From Acinetobacter sp. S54 (lineage in GTDB: Bacteria; Pseudomonadota; Gammaproteobacteria; Pseudomonadales; Moraxellaceae), in the NCBI RefSeq assembly GCF_016624945.1, contig NZ_JACVUI010000012.1, positions 19,444 through 83,443 on the forward strand: a stretch of DNA of 64,000 bases. Reading direction: 5' to 3'. Below the pieces are notes generated by a model. It worked only from the letters and a program-made list of their open reading frames with translations. It ran no database searches and had not been told where the DNA came from. Position 1 is the stretch's first letter; every line of letters starts with the position of its first letter. The translations under genes and the position numbers were made by a program. Positions 29,270 through 37,123 of the stretch are shown one piece after another.

Positions 29270-30060
29270 ATCGGGCATCATTAAAAAATAAAATCAATTA
29301 TATTTGGCGTGTCGGGGCAACAGGTTTTAGCTTTGCCAGTTTTGGGATTGGGGGCGTGGCAATCGCAATGGTAGTTGCCCCGTTAATGAATTTAACTGCA
29401 CATGATCAGGCGACTCGCCAACAACGCGCCCAGCAGGTGATTCGTACCAGTTTTAAGGGCTTTACCGAGATGATGGTCAAACTGGGTATTATGACTTATT
29501 CGGTGGAGGGTTTGGAAAAACTACAGCAAAGCCAAAAAGAGTTGGTCATAGCTAATCATCCGACTTTAATTGATGTAGTGATATTAATTGGACTCATGCA
29601 GCAAGCCAATTGTGTAGTGAAACAGTCACTTTGGTCAAACCCATTTACACGTGGGCCTGTACGTAGTGCGGGTTACATTTTAAATGCAGGATCTAATCAA
29701 TTTATCCATGATTGTGTTACACGCTTGCAGCAGCCTAATGCTGCATCGTTAATCATTTTTCCTGAAGGAACAAGGACACAAAAAGATGAACAGATTAATG
29801 AGTTCCAACGTGGAGCCGCCAATATTGCCATTCGTGCCGATGTTCCGATTCGACCTGTGTTAATTCGTTGTACGCCTACCACCTTAACCAAAAATGAAAA
29901 GTGGTATCACATTCCTTCAAAACCTTTTCATATTGAGATTAAAGTTTTGGATGCCATCCATATTTCAGAGATACTTTCTGATTTGACGGTCAGTCCTAAA
30001 AATGTTCGCGTTCTCAATCAGTATTTACACCACTTTTTTAAACAAGAGTTATCTAAATGA
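29254..30060 (+). CDS. PlsC-type lysophospholipid acyltransferase (aryl polyene cluster)
   Basis: 268 residues with an N-terminal membrane segment (FSFASFGIGGVAIAMVVAPLM), the HX4D acyltransferase motif in NHPTLIDVV and the substrate motif FPEGTRT. It belongs to the 1-acyl-glycerol-3-phosphate acyltransferase superfamily and faces the cytosolic side of the membrane. In APE clusters this gene is thought to attach the finished polyene acyl chain to a lipid or glycerol acceptor. It overlaps its neighbours at both ends (16 bases and an ATGA). Confidence 0.85.
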   Translation: MAKMLNRASLKNKINYIWRVGATGFSFASFGIGGVAIAMVVAPLMNLTAHDQATRQQRAQQVIRTSFKGFTEMMVKLGIMTYSVEGLEKLQQSQKELVIANHPTLIDVVILIGLMQQANCVVKQSLWSNPFTRGPVRSAGYILNAGSNQFIHDCVTRLQQPNAASLIIFPEGTRTQKDEQINEFQRGAANIAIRADVPIRPVLIRCTPTTLTKNEKWYHIPSKPFHIEIKVLDAIHISEILSDLTVSPKNVRVLNQYLHHFFKQELSK

Positions 30061-30317
30061 GCAATTTGGCCAACGAATTAAAACAAATGATTATTGATGT
30101 TTTAGCGCTTGAAGACATCGCTATTGAGGATATTGATGATCAGGCACCATTATTTGGAGAGGGGTTAGGACTGGATTCAATTGACGCTTTGGAGTTAGGA
30201 CTTGCCCTGAAGAAACGTTACAACATTCATTTAAATGCTGAGTCGGATGAAACCAAACAGCATTTTCGCTCAATCCAAAGTCTGGTGACTTTGGTTGAAG
30301 CTCAACAAAAAGTATAA
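30057..30317 (+). CDS. Acyl carrier protein 1 (aryl polyene cluster)
   Basis: 86 residues, acidic helical ACP. The phosphopantetheine site is Ser41 in GLGLDSIDALEL. It carries the aryl starter or the growing polyene as a thioester. Overlaps the acyltransferase stop (ATGA), and a second ACP follows 9 bases downstream. Paired ACPs are a hallmark of APE operons. Confidence 0.92.
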   Translation: MSNLANELKQMIIDVLALEDIAIEDIDDQAPLFGEGLGLDSIDALELGLALKKRYNIHLNAESDETKQHFRSIQSLVTLVEAQQKV

Positions 30318-30326
30318 GAGGTGACT

Positions 30327-30575
30327 ATGTTAAGTCAGGAACATATTCTTTCTACCTTGCGTGAATGGATGGAAGATTTATTCGAAATTGAACCAGAAAC
30401 TATTCAACTCGAATCCAATCTATATTCGGATTTAGATGTTGATAGCATCGATGCAGTGGATTTAATTGTAAAAATTAAAGAGTTAACTGGTAAGCAAGTG
30501 AAGCCAGAAGATTTTAAAAATGTCAGAACAGTTCATGATGTCGTGACTGTGATTCAAAACATGACAACGGAATGA
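30327..30575 (+). CDS. Acyl carrier protein 2 (aryl polyene cluster)
   Basis: 82 residues from the ATG at 30327, which lies 4 bases behind AGAGGTG; an in-frame GTG two codons earlier overlaps that ribosome-binding site. The modification site is Ser40 in DVDSIDAVDL. It differs from ACP1 in most positions, so the two probably have separate jobs (starter loading versus chain extension). Overlaps the next gene by an ATGA. Confidence 0.92.
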   Translation: MLSQEHILSTLREWMEDLFEIEPETIQLESNLYSDLDVDSIDAVDLIVKIKELTGKQVKPEDFKNVRTVHDVVTVIQNMTTE

Positions 30576-31135
30576 ATCAACTTTTGAAATGGATCACAGC
30601 GATCTTTTTTATCGCTTATCCTTTTGTTGTGGGCTGGAGTCTAGCACACGGCCATTTTTTTGCCGTCAGCATATTGCTAGTGGCTTTGGGTTTATCGCGT
30701 CTGGTGTTTAAATCTAATGCATTGCTATGGCCACTGGCCATGTTTGCCATTTTATGTGGCGGCTTAAGCGTGATATTGAATGACCATGCATGGCTTAAAT
30801 TTTATCCAGTTCTGATAAGCCTCGGAGCTTTGGGTATATTTGCATCGACATTATGGCGACCACCGTCCATGATTGAGCGATTTGCACGAATCATGCAGCC
30901 TGATTTGCCTGAATCTGGCGTACAATGGACGCGGAAAGTCACTATGGTGTGGTGTGGTTTTTTCCTTGGAAATGCTGCTATTGCATGGTGTACCATTGTT
31001 TATACATCTACACAGATTTGGGTACTGTATAACGGTTTTATTTCTTATGTCTTAATGGGCATTCTTTTACTCGGTGAATTTATTTTAAGAAAGCGCCATC
31101 AGCGTTTGAACAATAACGATGAACAAGTTTTTTAA
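30572..31135 (+). CDS. COG4648 inner-membrane protein (aryl polyene cluster)
   Basis: 187 residues with five to six hydrophobic helices and a conserved-looking loop ERFARIMQPDLPESGVQWTRKVTM. COG4648 membrane proteins occur at this exact place in APE clusters, between the ACPs and the acyl-CoA ligase. Their biochemical role is unknown; membrane docking of the synthase is one possibility. Overlaps ACP2 by 4 bases and the ligase by 17 bases. Confidence 0.8.
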   Translation: MNQLLKWITAIFFIAYPFVVGWSLAHGHFFAVSILLVALGLSRLVFKSNALLWPLAMFAILCGGLSVILNDHAWLKFYPVLISLGALGIFASTLWRPPSMIERFARIMQPDLPESGVQWTRKVTMVWCGFFLGNAAIAWCTIVYTSTQIWVLYNGFISYVLMGILLLGEFILRKRHQRLNNNDEQVF

Positions 31136-32792
31136 CTCCTTTATTCAGTCGCATCAGACTTTAGCGATTACTGCTGATCAGCAGCACATTTCATTTGCTG
31201 CTTTTTGGCAGGATGTGTCGCAGCAAGCGCAATTGATTTCTTTAAACCCTGAAAGCATTTGGGCGCTTTGGCAACAAGACAGTTATGAGTTTCTGGTATT
31301 GTTGTTTGCTGCACTTCAAGCAAAAAAAAGAATATTGTTGCCTCCGCACCGGGTTGCACAGCTTGAGCAGAATTTAGCTGCACAAAATATTTACTTTTTA
31401 TCACGTCAGACTTCGGCTGAAGTTACGCCTAGCTTTGCACTTGATTTTAGCGATCAGTTTATTGATCAAGCACAGATCGTTTTTTACACTTCTGGTTCGA
31501 CAGGTGAACCAAAACATATTCAGCGTACTCTCCTTCAATTATTCAATGAGGTCAAAGGGCTGAATCAAACTTTTTCATTGCCTGAAGCCGTTATTGCATT
31601 AGCAACCGTAAGTCATCAGCATATTTACGGTTTATTGTTTAAAGTGCTTTGGCCATTACTTACAGGGCGAAGTTTTTATAGCCCACAACTGGCTTTCCCA
31701 GAAGATGTGATTGGCCTACAAAGGCACTTTGCCGAACAAGGATTAGTAAACTATGTGATTTCAAGTCCAGCTTTGCTCAAACGCTGGACATTGGATTTGG
31801 AGCTAGTCAACAGTCTGGCAGTTTTTTCTTCTGGCGGTAAGTTGGAAAAAGGCGTCCGACCTTTGCTTAATCAGTCAATCACTGAGATTTTTGGAAGTTC
31901 AGAGACGGGTGGAATTGCCTATCGGACTGAAGATGAAAGTGCATGGCAAGCCTTTGCAGATGTCAAAGTTGAAATTCAGCAACAAAGTTTAAAAGTACAA
32001 ACTGAGCATGCATTTAGCACAGATTGGATTGAAACAGGCGATCTAGCGGAATGGCATGATGTTACTGATTTAGCATCAGGATTTAAATTGCTTGGGCGTG
32101 CAGATCGTTTGATTAAGCTAGAAGAAAAACGCCTCAGTCTGGATGCGATTGAACAAACCATCCAAACCTTAGCAGAGATAAAACAATGTCATGCTCTATT
32201 AATAGAGCAGGAACAGCGTCAGTTTTTGGCTTGTATCGTGGTGTTGCACGATGCTGCACATCAACACTTGCAACAAATAGGTAAACAGGCATTTGTATCT
32301 GGGTTAAAACAACAATTGAATGGTCAGTTGGAAAATATTGCGACTCCACGTTTATGGCGATTTCTGACGGAACTGCCACAAAATAGTCAGTCTAAGCTGG
32401 ATAAACAATATTTAAAAAGTTTGTTTCAACCTATGTTAGAACCTGTGATTCTATCACGTTCGCAGGTAGATGAATGCCGTCAAATGAAACTGGAATTTAC
32501 CCCTGAACTACTATGTTTTAAAGGGCATTTTCCAAACCAGCCCATTTATCCTGGTGTTGGGCAGATTGGATTTATTCAAACATTTGCCAAACACATTTGG
32601 GCTGATCTGGATTGGTGTAATGGTTATGAACAACTTAAATTTCAGCATCTGATTCGCCCTTATCATGTCATTGAATTAAAGCTGACACGTAAACAGCATA
32701 AAGTGAGTTTTCAGTTATCTGATGCAGAGCAAACTCTGGCTTCTGGCCGTTTGTTGTTTGTATTGAAAGATTTGGATCGGGAGACTATATGA
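31119..32792 (+). CDS. Fused aryl acyl-CoA/ACP ligase and hotdog dehydratase (aryl polyene cluster)
   Basis: 557 residues in two modules. Residues about 10-430 are an AMP-forming ligase: phosphate loop YTSGSTGEPK (123-132), acid-site GSSETGG, then GDLAEW and GRADRLIKLEEKRLSL. Residues about 440-555 are a hotdog dehydratase of FabA/FabZ type, with catalytic His470 in KGHFPNQPIYPGV. In many APE operons these are two adjacent genes, whereas here they are one polypeptide. The ligase should activate the aryl acid and load an ACP, and the dehydratase should make the double bonds. Confidence 0.85.
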   Translation: MNKFFNSFIQSHQTLAITADQQHISFAAFWQDVSQQAQLISLNPESIWALWQQDSYEFLVLLFAALQAKKRILLPPHRVAQLEQNLAAQNIYFLSRQTSAEVTPSFALDFSDQFIDQAQIVFYTSGSTGEPKHIQRTLLQLFNEVKGLNQTFSLPEAVIALATVSHQHIYGLLFKVLWPLLTGRSFYSPQLAFPEDVIGLQRHFAEQGLVNYVISSPALLKRWTLDLELVNSLAVFSSGGKLEKGVRPLLNQSITEIFGSSETGGIAYRTEDESAWQAFADVKVEIQQQSLKVQTEHAFSTDWIETGDLAEWHDVTDLASGFKLLGRADRLIKLEEKRLSLDAIEQTIQTLAEIKQCHALLIEQEQRQFLACIVVLHDAAHQHLQQIGKQAFVSGLKQQLNGQLENIATPRLWRFLTELPQNSQSKLDKQYLKSLFQPMLEPVILSRSQVDECRQMKLEFTPELLCFKGHFPNQPIYPGVGQIGFIQTFAKHIWADLDWCNGYEQLKFQHLIRPYHVIELKLTRKQHKVSFQLSDAEQTLASGRLLFVLKDLDRETI

Positions 32793-33529
32793 TGCACGCT
32801 TATGGTTTTGTTATTCCAGTATTTAATCATCCCCATTATCTCAATAAGCTTATAGCAACCTTGAACCAGTATAATTTGCCTATGATCGTGGTGAATGACG
32901 GCAGTAATGCTGAATGTACAAAGCAATTGAAAGCTTTGGATCAGGATTATTCACAGCTTCATTTAATCGAGCATGATCAGAATCAAGGCAAAGGTCAGGC
33001 CGTGATTACTGGCTTGAACTATGCAGGGCAAATGGGTCTCAGCCATGCCTTACAATTAGATGCTGATGGACAACATCACTGGGCTGACATTGATAAGTTT
33101 TTGCAATTATCTCAGCAACAACCTCATGCTGTTGTGATTGGGCAACCTATGTTTGATTTATCAGTCCCCAAGAAACGCTTGTATGGACGTTATTTGACGC
33201 ATATCTGGGTCTGGATCAACAGTTTGTCCTTTGATATTAAAGACAGCATGTGTGGTTTTCGAGTATATCCTTTAGAGCCAACTTTGAAGATTTTAAAACA
33301 AGCAAAATTCCAGCCACGCATGGGTTTCGACAGTGAAATTCTAGTCCGTCTGAAATGGGAAAATATTGCATTTATTAATGTTCCAACCCCCGTTATTTAT
33401 CCAGAGCATGGAATTTCTCATTTTAATGTCTGGCGCGACAACTTGGGTATGAGTCAAGCACATGCACGATTATTTGCGGGTATGCTTTGGCGGTTACCCA
33501 AACTCCTCAAACAAAAAATGCAAGGTTAG
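32789..33529 (+). CDS. Family 2 glycosyltransferase (aryl polyene cluster)
   Basis: 246-residue GT-A enzyme without obvious membrane helices. MIVVNDGSN is the nucleotide-binding strand with the DG pair, LQLDADGQHHW the DXD-like metal site and GFDSEILVRLKWE a conserved acceptor region. It resembles dolichyl-phosphate-mannose-synthase-like GT2 enzymes. In APE clusters it may glycosylate the polyene or its lipid anchor. Overlaps the ligase gene by an ATGA. Confidence 0.87.
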   Translation: MMHAYGFVIPVFNHPHYLNKLIATLNQYNLPMIVVNDGSNAECTKQLKALDQDYSQLHLIEHDQNQGKGQAVITGLNYAGQMGLSHALQLDADGQHHWADIDKFLQLSQQQPHAVVIGQPMFDLSVPKKRLYGRYLTHIWVWINSLSFDIKDSMCGFRVYPLEPTLKILKQAKFQPRMGFDSEILVRLKWENIAFINVPTPVIYPEHGISHFNVWRDNLGMSQAHARLFAGMLWRLPKLLKQKMQG

Positions 33530-33531
33530 AC

Positions 33532-34455
33532 ATGCAGCGCCCATCTTCTAACTGGAGCAATAGTAAAGAGCGCGGTGGACTGGGTCTGCTGACGTTGGTG
33601 TTATATTTTTATCGCTTGGGTGGACGTTGGTTATGTAGGATCGTATTGTACTTTGTTATTTTGTGGTACTGGCTATTTGCAGTCTCTGCACGGCAGGCAT
33701 CACTCAATTATATGCGTCAATTACATTTGTTCGCAGGTGTAAATTCTCCATTTCCAAATGGACCTTCATTGGCAAACAGCTATCAGCATTTTATCCAGTT
33801 TGGGACGAGTATTTTGGACAAAATGGAAGGCTGGCTTGGGCATATCCCTGAACAAGAGTTGCAATTATTTGGTCATCAGCATTTTCAACAAACCTATCAG
33901 AAAGGCGCATTATTGGTCGTATCTCATTTCGGCAATATTGAATTATTGCGCGCTGTCAAATCTCAGCATTCTCAGAAAATTAATGTATTGGTCTATCAAA
34001 AACATGCTACGCAATTTAATACTTTTCTGAAAAAGCTCAATGATCAGGCAGATATTAATTTGATTTCTGTGGATGAATTAGGATTAGAAACAGCCATTTT
34101 ATTAGAAGAAAAAATGCAACACGGTGAATGGGTCATTGTGGCGGCGGATCGTGCGCCAGTGCATTCGAATCGCGTTCAACATATTGATTTTCTCGGTCAG
34201 GAAGCAGTATGGCCGCAAGGGGCATGGATTTTAGCAAGTTTGCTCAAAGTTCCTGTTCTGGCCGTGTTTTGTTATCGACAGCATCAACACTTTGAAGTTC
34301 ATATTCATAAAATTACAGATATTATTGATTTACCAAGAAAAAATCGTATACATGCCATGCAAACCGTGACCCGAAAATATGTGACTTTGCTTGAGCAGCA
34401 TTGCTTACGCGCACCTTACCAATGGTTTAATTTTTATCATTTTTGGACGAAATAA
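33532..34455 (+). CDS. LpxL/HtrB-type lipid A acyltransferase-like protein (aryl polyene cluster)
   Basis: 307 residues from the ATG at 33532; the frame is open 15 codons more into the upstream gene, but spacing favours this start. The lysophospholipid acyltransferase (LABLAT) family is recognised by ERGGLGLLTLVLYFYRLGGRWL, one membrane helix, HFGNIELLRAVK (HX4E-type motif) and the later AADRAPVHSNR. It is a second acyltransferase in the cluster, different in family from the PlsC-type one, and could place the polyene on the final lipid acceptor. Confidence 0.87.
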   Translation: MQRPSSNWSNSKERGGLGLLTLVLYFYRLGGRWLCRIVLYFVILWYWLFAVSARQASLNYMRQLHLFAGVNSPFPNGPSLANSYQHFIQFGTSILDKMEGWLGHIPEQELQLFGHQHFQQTYQKGALLVVSHFGNIELLRAVKSQHSQKINVLVYQKHATQFNTFLKKLNDQADINLISVDELGLETAILLEEKMQHGEWVIVAADRAPVHSNRVQHIDFLGQEAVWPQGAWILASLLKVPVLAVFCYRQHQHFEVHIHKITDIIDLPRKNRIHAMQTVTRKYVTLLEQHCLRAPYQWFNFYHFWTK

Positions 34456-34456
34456 G

Positions 34457-36043
34457 TTGAATAACAGTATATCAAATACGGCTATCGGACAGTTAATCAC
34501 CGTAGGAATTGAACCATTAAGTATTGAAGATGTGGTACGTGTTGCACATGGACATGATCGAGTTACTTTACCCCAACAGCCAGCATGGCATGATTTTATT
34601 CAAAAAGGCGCTGACTTTCTGGATGAGTTATTAGAACAGGAAGGTGTTATCTATGGAGTAACGACAGGTTATGGCGATTCCTGTCTTGTTGAAGTTCCTG
34701 CACATCAGGTTAATGAATTGCCCTTACACCTTTCTCGTTTTCATGGTTGTGGTTTGGGTAAAAATTTGGAACTGGTTACAGCTCGTGCTGTGGTGGTAAC
34801 GCGATTATGTTCTTTGGCAAGAGGATATTCAGGGGTTTCATTGGCATTGTTAGAACGTTTAGTTTGGTTACTCAATGAAAATGTGATTCCCGTAATTCCC
34901 TCCGAAGGTTCTGTCGGCGCAAGTGGTGATTTAACCCCGCTTTCCTATATTGCAGGTGTGTTGGTGGGTGAGCGAGATGTTTATTACAAAGGACAAATTG
35001 TACCTGTACATCAGGTTTATGAAGAAAAAGGTATCGCACCGTTGACCCTACGTCCTAAAGAGGGACTGGCTTTGATGAATGGGACTGCGGTGATGACTGC
35101 GATGGCATGTTTAAATTATAAACGTGCCGAGCAAGTGGCTCATACTGCGACGCTAATTACCGCTTTAAATGTGTTGGCGTTAGAGGGTAATCCGACTCAT
35201 TTTGATGAGGTACTATTTGCACAAAAGCCACATGTTGGACAACAGAAAGTTGCAGCACAATTACGTGACTGGCTAGAAAGTGAAGTCCAGACAGCACCCC
35301 AAAGTCCGCGTTTGCAGGATCGTTATTCATTACGCTGTGCGCCACATATTATTGGTGTTTTTGAAGATTCTAAAGTTTGGTTACGTCAATTTATTGAAAA
35401 TGAATTGAATTCGAGTAACGATAATCCATTGATCGACCCAGTAAACCTGCGTGTTTTACATGGTGGGCATTTCTATGGAGGACATATTGCACAGGCGATG
35501 GATAGTTTAAAAATCATGATTGCCAATATTGCCGATTTACTGGATCGCCAATTAGCACAATTGGTTGATCATAAAATGAATCATGGTTTACCACGTAATT
35601 TAACAGGTGCCACAGCAGAACGTTTAGCTCTAAATCATGGTTTTAAAGCGGTACAAATTGGCGTGTCTGCATGGACAGCTGAAGCGCTGAAACAGACTTT
35701 ATCCGCCTCAATTTTTTCACGTTCGACCGAATGTCATAATCAGGATAAAGTCAGCATGGGGACTATTGCTGCACGAGACGCCGAGCGCGTGATTATACTG
35801 ACTGAACAAGTGGTCGCTGCTTTATGCTGTGCCAGTGTGCAGGCGATTCATTTAAAAGGGCTGAGCCAACAGCTCTCGCCAGTGCTTGGGGCATTTATGA
35901 ACTGGACGTTACAAAGTTTTGCATTGGTGGTGGAAGACCGACCATTACAAACTGAATTACAACAAATGATTGATCGTTTTGCCAATTTTGAGCTGTCTAA
36001 TACAGAATGGATGCTGCAACAGGAGCAAATCTATGCAAGCTGA
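34457..36043 (+). CDS. Aromatic amino acid ammonia-lyase, HAL/TAL-like (aryl polyene cluster)
   Basis: 528 residues if begun at the TTG at 34457, just after the upstream stop; no ATG is available and an earlier TTG (34391) would overlap the acyltransferase by 65 bases. The MIO prosthetic group forms from Ala155-Ser156-Gly157 in SVGASGDLTPLSY, and YGVTTGYGD holds the catalytic Tyr66. At the substrate-selectivity pair, where histidine lyases have Ser-His and tyrosine lyases His-Leu, this protein has Phe95-His96. In this cluster it probably makes 4-coumarate or cinnamate as starter. Confidence 0.85.
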   Translation: MNNSISNTAIGQLITVGIEPLSIEDVVRVAHGHDRVTLPQQPAWHDFIQKGADFLDELLEQEGVIYGVTTGYGDSCLVEVPAHQVNELPLHLSRFHGCGLGKNLELVTARAVVVTRLCSLARGYSGVSLALLERLVWLLNENVIPVIPSEGSVGASGDLTPLSYIAGVLVGERDVYYKGQIVPVHQVYEEKGIAPLTLRPKEGLALMNGTAVMTAMACLNYKRAEQVAHTATLITALNVLALEGNPTHFDEVLFAQKPHVGQQKVAAQLRDWLESEVQTAPQSPRLQDRYSLRCAPHIIGVFEDSKVWLRQFIENELNSSNDNPLIDPVNLRVLHGGHFYGGHIAQAMDSLKIMIANIADLLDRQLAQLVDHKMNHGLPRNLTGATAERLALNHGFKAVQIGVSAWTAEALKQTLSASIFSRSTECHNQDKVSMGTIAARDAERVIILTEQVVAALCCASVQAIHLKGLSQQLSPVLGAFMNWTLQSFALVVEDRPLQTELQQMIDRFANFELSNTEWMLQQEQIYAS

Positions 36044-36464
36044 AGTCATCATTGACGTTCCTTTTCATGATGTTGATATTATGAATGTGGTTTGGCATGG
36101 GCATTATCTCAAATATTTCGAAATCGCCCGCTGCAAGCTTTTGGATCAGTTTCATTATAACTATATGCAAATGCAAGCTTCAGGTTATGCGTGGCCTGTG
36201 ATAGAAAGCCATGTACGCTATGCACAGGGTATCCAGTTTGAGCAAAAAATTCGGGTACGTGCGATTTTAAAAGAATGGGAAAATCGCTTAAAAATCGATT
36301 ATGTGATTTTTGATGAGGCTACTGGAAAACGACTGACCAAAGGTTATACCACACAAGTAGCTGTTGAAATTCAAACACGAGAAATGTGTTTTCAGTCTCC
36401 GCAAGTCTTGTTTGATTGTCTGAATGCATGGTCTGAGTTTCACCCCGCGCAGGAGGATCGATAG
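36033..36464 (+). CDS. 4-hydroxybenzoyl-CoA-type thioesterase (aryl polyene cluster)
   Basis: 143-residue hotdog thioesterase; the ATG at 36033 follows a good AGGAGC site, and the longer open frame upstream is inside the lyase gene. VPFHDVDIMNVVWHGHYLKYFE carries the family Asp and the HGxY motif. It may edit mis-primed ACPs or release the chain. Overlaps the ammonia-lyase 3' end by 11 bases. Confidence 0.88.
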   Translation: MQAEVIIDVPFHDVDIMNVVWHGHYLKYFEIARCKLLDQFHYNYMQMQASGYAWPVIESHVRYAQGIQFEQKIRVRAILKEWENRLKIDYVIFDEATGKRLTKGYTTQVAVEIQTREMCFQSPQVLFDCLNAWSEFHPAQEDR

Positions 36465-36466
36465 CA

Positions 36467-37123
36467 ATGTCTTCTATTTTAAATGTACATAAAAAAGGGA
36501 TGACTTTCGTTTTACTGGCGACATTCATGCTTTTTGTGTTGAGTTTGTCTGCTTCTGTACGGGCAGCTTCGCCACAGGCAGAACAGATTTTCAAGCAACT
36601 TTCTCAAACCACGCTGGTACGAGCCAAATTTGAACAAAAGAAAAAATTGGCATCGCTACAAAAAACCTTTGTGTCCAATGGCGATGTAGTTTTTTCCAAA
36701 ACGAACGGAGTACTTTGGCAGTTACAACGTCCGGTACAGGCAGATCTCGTGGTAACTCCAAAAAAACTGGTACAAAAAACTGCAAAAACCATGAGTCAGC
36801 TTGATGTTAGCAAGTCACCATATGGTTCGGTTGCAACGTTATTTTTACAAATCATGTCGGGTAACTCAGCACTTCTGGATCAACATTTTACGGTCAGTAA
36901 AACCACTATCACAGCGCAAGGCTGGTCAATGAGTCTGCGTCCTAAAAGTAGCTTATTTAAAAAGTTATTTGTACAGGTCGATGTACAAGGGCAACAGTAT
37001 GTAAATCAAATTATTATTGCAGAACAAGGTAGTAATACGACCGTGATCAATTTTAGCCAGCAACACTCACAACCCGCGGCACTAACGACTGATGAACAAG
37101 TACTTTTCCAACTGGCAAAATAA
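36467..37123 (+). CDS. LolA-like lipid carrier protein (aryl polyene cluster)
   Basis: 218-residue periplasmic protein with an N-terminal signal peptide (about 1-33, hydrophobic FVLLATFMLFVLSLSA then RAA). The mature part has the LolA-like unclosed beta-barrel pattern (RAKFEQKKKLASLQKTFVSNGDVVF). It is clearly not the housekeeping LolA, because it is embedded in the cluster next to the MMPL exporter. It probably shuttles the polyene lipid across the periplasm. Strong AGGAGG ribosome-binding site; overlaps the exporter by 32 bases. Confidence 0.85.
   Translation: MSSILNVHKKGMTFVLLATFMLFVLSLSASVRAASPQAEQIFKQLSQTTLVRAKFEQKKKLASLQKTFVSNGDVVFSKTNGVLWQLQRPVQADLVVTPKKLVQKTAKTMSQLDVSKSPYGSVATLFLQIMSGNSALLDQHFTVSKTTITAQGWSMSLRPKSSLFKKLFVQVDVQGQQYVNQIIIAEQGSNTTVINFSQQHSQPAALTTDEQVLFQLAK

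Noticed and set aside
36467..37123. Housekeeping LolA
   Set aside because: It is embedded between the thioesterase and the MMPL exporter, which is the position of the cluster-specific LolA-like protein.
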